Shown piece by piece: positions 61,901-64,000 of a stretch of DNA of 64,000 nucleotides; the first letter of the stretch is position 1; each line of letters opens with the position of its first letter. The position numbers and the translations under genes were made by a program. The notes under the pieces are model-generated. The model did not search any database. It was not told where the DNA came from and saw only the letters and a program-made list of their open reading frames with translations. The stretch comes from Takifugu bimaculatus. Taxonomy: Eukaryota; Chordata; Actinopteri; Tetraodontiformes; Tetraodontidae. The DNA is taken from NCBI GenBank assembly GCA_004026145.2, contig CP034985.2:13413695-13477694 (forward strand), written 5' to 3'.

Positions 61901-63725
61901 CAGCGAATCAAGTGTAAACCTGCTGCGAGTGGAGCGTACGTACTCAGCACATATCCCGCCATCCAGCCTCCCTTCACTCCGAACCCGTACAGGACTCTGA
62001 AGACCAGGAGGGATGTATAGTTTGGAGCGAGGGCGACCACCATCCCTGTAATCCCGTTCAACAGGCTTGACACCAGGAAGCTAATTTTCCTGCCAAACCT
62101 GTCGACAAACAAAATCACAAGTCAGGTTAAAATATTTAAAGGATATTGTATTCATATTTCATCATGAAATCACCATGGCAACGGAGATATACTTACCTAT
62201 CGGCCAGGTAGCCAATGGCAATGCTTCCGATCAGGAAGCCCACGTTGACTGATAGCTGAAACATGTCAACCCACCAGCTATCGGAACACACCAGGTCAAA
62301 CTGGGACGACAAACAACTCTGGTTACCAGTTTGTCATCAATCAGTGACGTGCGGTCACTGACCAAAAAAAGAAAGTGTACTTAAATAAATATTAATATTT
62401 TCCACTGATATGTGTTAAAAATGCATTTGGAGTATGACTACACATTTTTGCCATTCTATTGAGTAATAATTGCCGAATTTGAGTTTTTCCAATCAAATCT
62501 AGGGCAGAAACCCCGGGTGAGGCTGGGGCCAACTGTGCCTCACGTCTGACTGCACGATCCAAAAGTGGGTTGCATGACGTGTGCCAGTTTTGGTTCCTCA
62601 GCATATCGCTAATATGAACTTTACAGAAATAGTCGTTATACACCAAGACTTTCTGCTGTCTATGTAATGTCTTTTATGCATGTGTGAGAGAACTATTCCT
62701 GCTGATCGCACAATAAAGTGCAGAGAAAAGTCAGCAGGTGAGGCCGGCAGGACTCTTACCTTCGCAAATATGTTCCTGTGTATATGTTTGTGAGTGTAAT
62801 TAAAAGAGGAATGCTGATGGGATATGAAGCATTATTAGGAGTTGTACTCTGTTGGAAAAATGGTGAAATAAGATGCTTTTTCCAGTTCTTACAATCGTAA
62901 ATCTGACTCTTGAGGAGTCAGTGCCTCAGCAGCCATGAACCTCACCGCACGTCACTCTCATCGATCATACAGTTTTGACTGGTAAACAATGTGCACTGCA
63001 GCCGAAATTCTAAAATCAGATGTCCAAATTACGTTTCTAACCTTCATGCAGGTATTACGCTGCAAAAAGGGTTAACCTAACCCTAACCCTTAGGGTTAAA
63101 GTGCAATGGTGTGGAAAAAACGTCTTCTTGAGGAAGTGGATCTGGTGTTGTTTTTTTGTGCGCTGAATAATCAAAAATAATTCCTATTTCCTCAAAATGT
63201 GATATTTTTACTGCACACTTATCGAAAAGTTACCATCAGTGTTGCACATGCGTTCATATTTTGCTTTCATTCATGTATTTATTTGTTTTGTCATGCGTGT
63301 CCACGTGGATGAAAACGTCCCACCTCAGTAACAAACGACTGCCGGCCCTCGTAATCGTACTCCCAGCCCTCCTGGCAGGACCGGGTGGAGGTTCTGTTCA
63401 GGTTCGGGGTATGCGTGTCACAGGTCAACTCCGTGGAGTTCCAGTCCAGGTCGAACTGCGTGCAGGTGCTGGGCTGCAGCGTCCCGGAGCTGTTGTCCAG
63501 TGGAAGCGTCAGCCTGCGGGTGTGTTCCAGGCTCCAGCCGCAGGTCTGCCTCCGCTCCGCCACCGCCGAATCCCGGCACCAGTGGTCCGGGGTGAAACCC
63601 TGGAAGACGATGCCCACGTAGACCCCAGCCCAGGGCACGGACAGCATGCACATCAGGATGAAGATTCGCTTCTGAAAGCGGCCAAACTTGCCAGCCTCCT
63701 CCAGGATGTCATCAAAACTGGTCAT
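58944..63725 (-). CDS. slc22a2: Organic cation transporter 2 type carrier
   Basis: Eleven coding exons join in phase to 559 aa: 63725-63324, 62300-62197, 62098-61944, 61652-61484, 61389-61275, 61008-60905, 60825-60611, 60532-60424, 59862-59750, 59667-59568, 59037-58944. It starts MTSFDDILEEAGKFGRFQKR. Three N-glycosylation sites (NSS, NST, NRT) lie in the large first extracellular loop. The MFS motif is IGYLADRFGRK, then ESPRWLLSQ, with the helix-11 Asp in CDIGGMVSPF and the family signature LPETRGLPLPDT before an acidic/polar tail. Exon sizes after the first match the neighbouring copy almost exactly (104, 155, 169, 115, 104 versus 107, 215, 109, 113, 100), proving recent common origin. The last intron uses a GC donor (AG then GCAAGT). 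Intron 3 is largely a minisatellite. Symbol by overall resemblance to fish Slc22a2; Oct1 or Oct3 naming is possible. Confidence 0.93.
61653..61880. repeat. 63-bp minisatellite filling slc22a2 intron 3
   Basis: Four copies are anchored by GTTCCAACATCGTTAAAAAC at 61661, 61724, 61787 and 61851 (periods 63, 63, 64). The array abuts the exon 4 acceptor at 61653, so each unit carries a copy of the acceptor-proximal sequence. Confidence 0.95.
61882..61922. repeat. Perfect 14-bp inverted repeat (hairpin)
   Basis: CAGGTTTACACTTG at 61882-61895 and its exact reverse complement at 61909-61922 flank a 13-base loop. It lies within slc22a2 intron 3, between the minisatellite and the donor site at 61943. 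Confidence 0.9.
62301..63323 (-). other. slc22a2 intron 1
   Basis: A 1,023-base intron with no coding evidence. A short telomere-like motif (TAACCTAACCCTAACCC then TTAGGG) sits at about 63073-63097. Confidence 0.85.
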
Positions 63726-64000
63726 GGCTGCTGTTTCTGGACCGGTTCGTGTGTTTGAACACTGGTTTATCAGAAATTCCAGTTTTTAAGTGCTGCCATG
63801 GGTGCAAAGGGCATTTACAGAACAACTACACGCACTTTCATGCACAGAAGGTCAACCTGAAGCCGTAACCTCGGTCAATAATTAAATGTTCCCGACGCAT
63901 ATTGAGATTTGACATTAATCTGTAGTCAGATAAATATAATCATTTAAGTCCATCCAACAATAATTACCTACATTATTAGTTTTGGCCAATATTTCAGTCT
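63726..64000 (-). promoter_or_regulatory. Upstream region of slc22a2
   Basis: Immediately 5' of the minus-strand start codon, running to the window edge. It should hold the 5' UTR and core promoter. I see no convincing TATA box or splice acceptor, so the transcription start is not assigned. Confidence 0.4.

Overview
The window is nuclear DNA of a bony fish, probably a compact-genome percomorph teleost. Genes have many short GT-AG introns, (CA)n microsatellites are abundant, and the interspersed repeats (Tc1-like, LINE, tRNA/LINE-derived fragments, solo LTR) are of fish type. Nothing suggests bacterial or viral DNA.

Layout: 0.1-2.7 kb, noncoding with simple repeats. 2.7-9.7 kb, minus strand, a germline multi-Tudor gene best matched to tdrd15, encoded mostly by one 5.4 kb exon and carrying three apparent one-base frame breaks. 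About 9.6-9.8 kb, a head-to-head promoter region. 10.36-16.74 kb, plus strand, rfx6 with 20 coding exons (945 aa). 16.7-29.7 kb, a long noncoding interval with LINE and simple repeats and probable cis-regulatory DNA. 29.73-32.63 kb, plus strand, vgll2 with 4 coding exons (284 aa). 33-44.8 kb, noncoding, with two large minisatellites (about 23-bp units at 34.05-35.10 kb; 10-bp units at 41.09-42.17 kb) and a TA tract. 44.81-51.98 kb, plus strand, plasminogen (804 aa: signal peptide, PAN, five kringles, trypsin domain). 53.0-57.0 kb and 58.9-63.7 kb, minus strand, two tandem organic cation transporter genes of the SLC22A1/2/3 group (548 and 559 aa).

The genes do not form one pathway. The arrangement is one of synteny: RFX6-VGLL2 and PLG-SLC22A2 are neighbour pairs on human 6q, and here they lie about 12 kb apart with the two minisatellites between them. 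RFX6 is an endocrine pancreas/gut transcription factor, VGLL2 a TEAD cofactor of muscle and pharyngeal arches, plasminogen a liver-secreted protease zymogen, and SLC22A2-type carriers are kidney/liver organic cation transporters.

I read exon structures by hand from splice sites, codon phase and remembered family features; no alignment or search was run. I found no convincing previously undescribed system. The most notable observations are three same-direction frame breaks in the Tudor gene, a lineage-specific extra intron in one transporter paralogue, a displaced kringle-5 intron in plg, and an slc22a2 intron made of repeats that copy its own splice acceptor.
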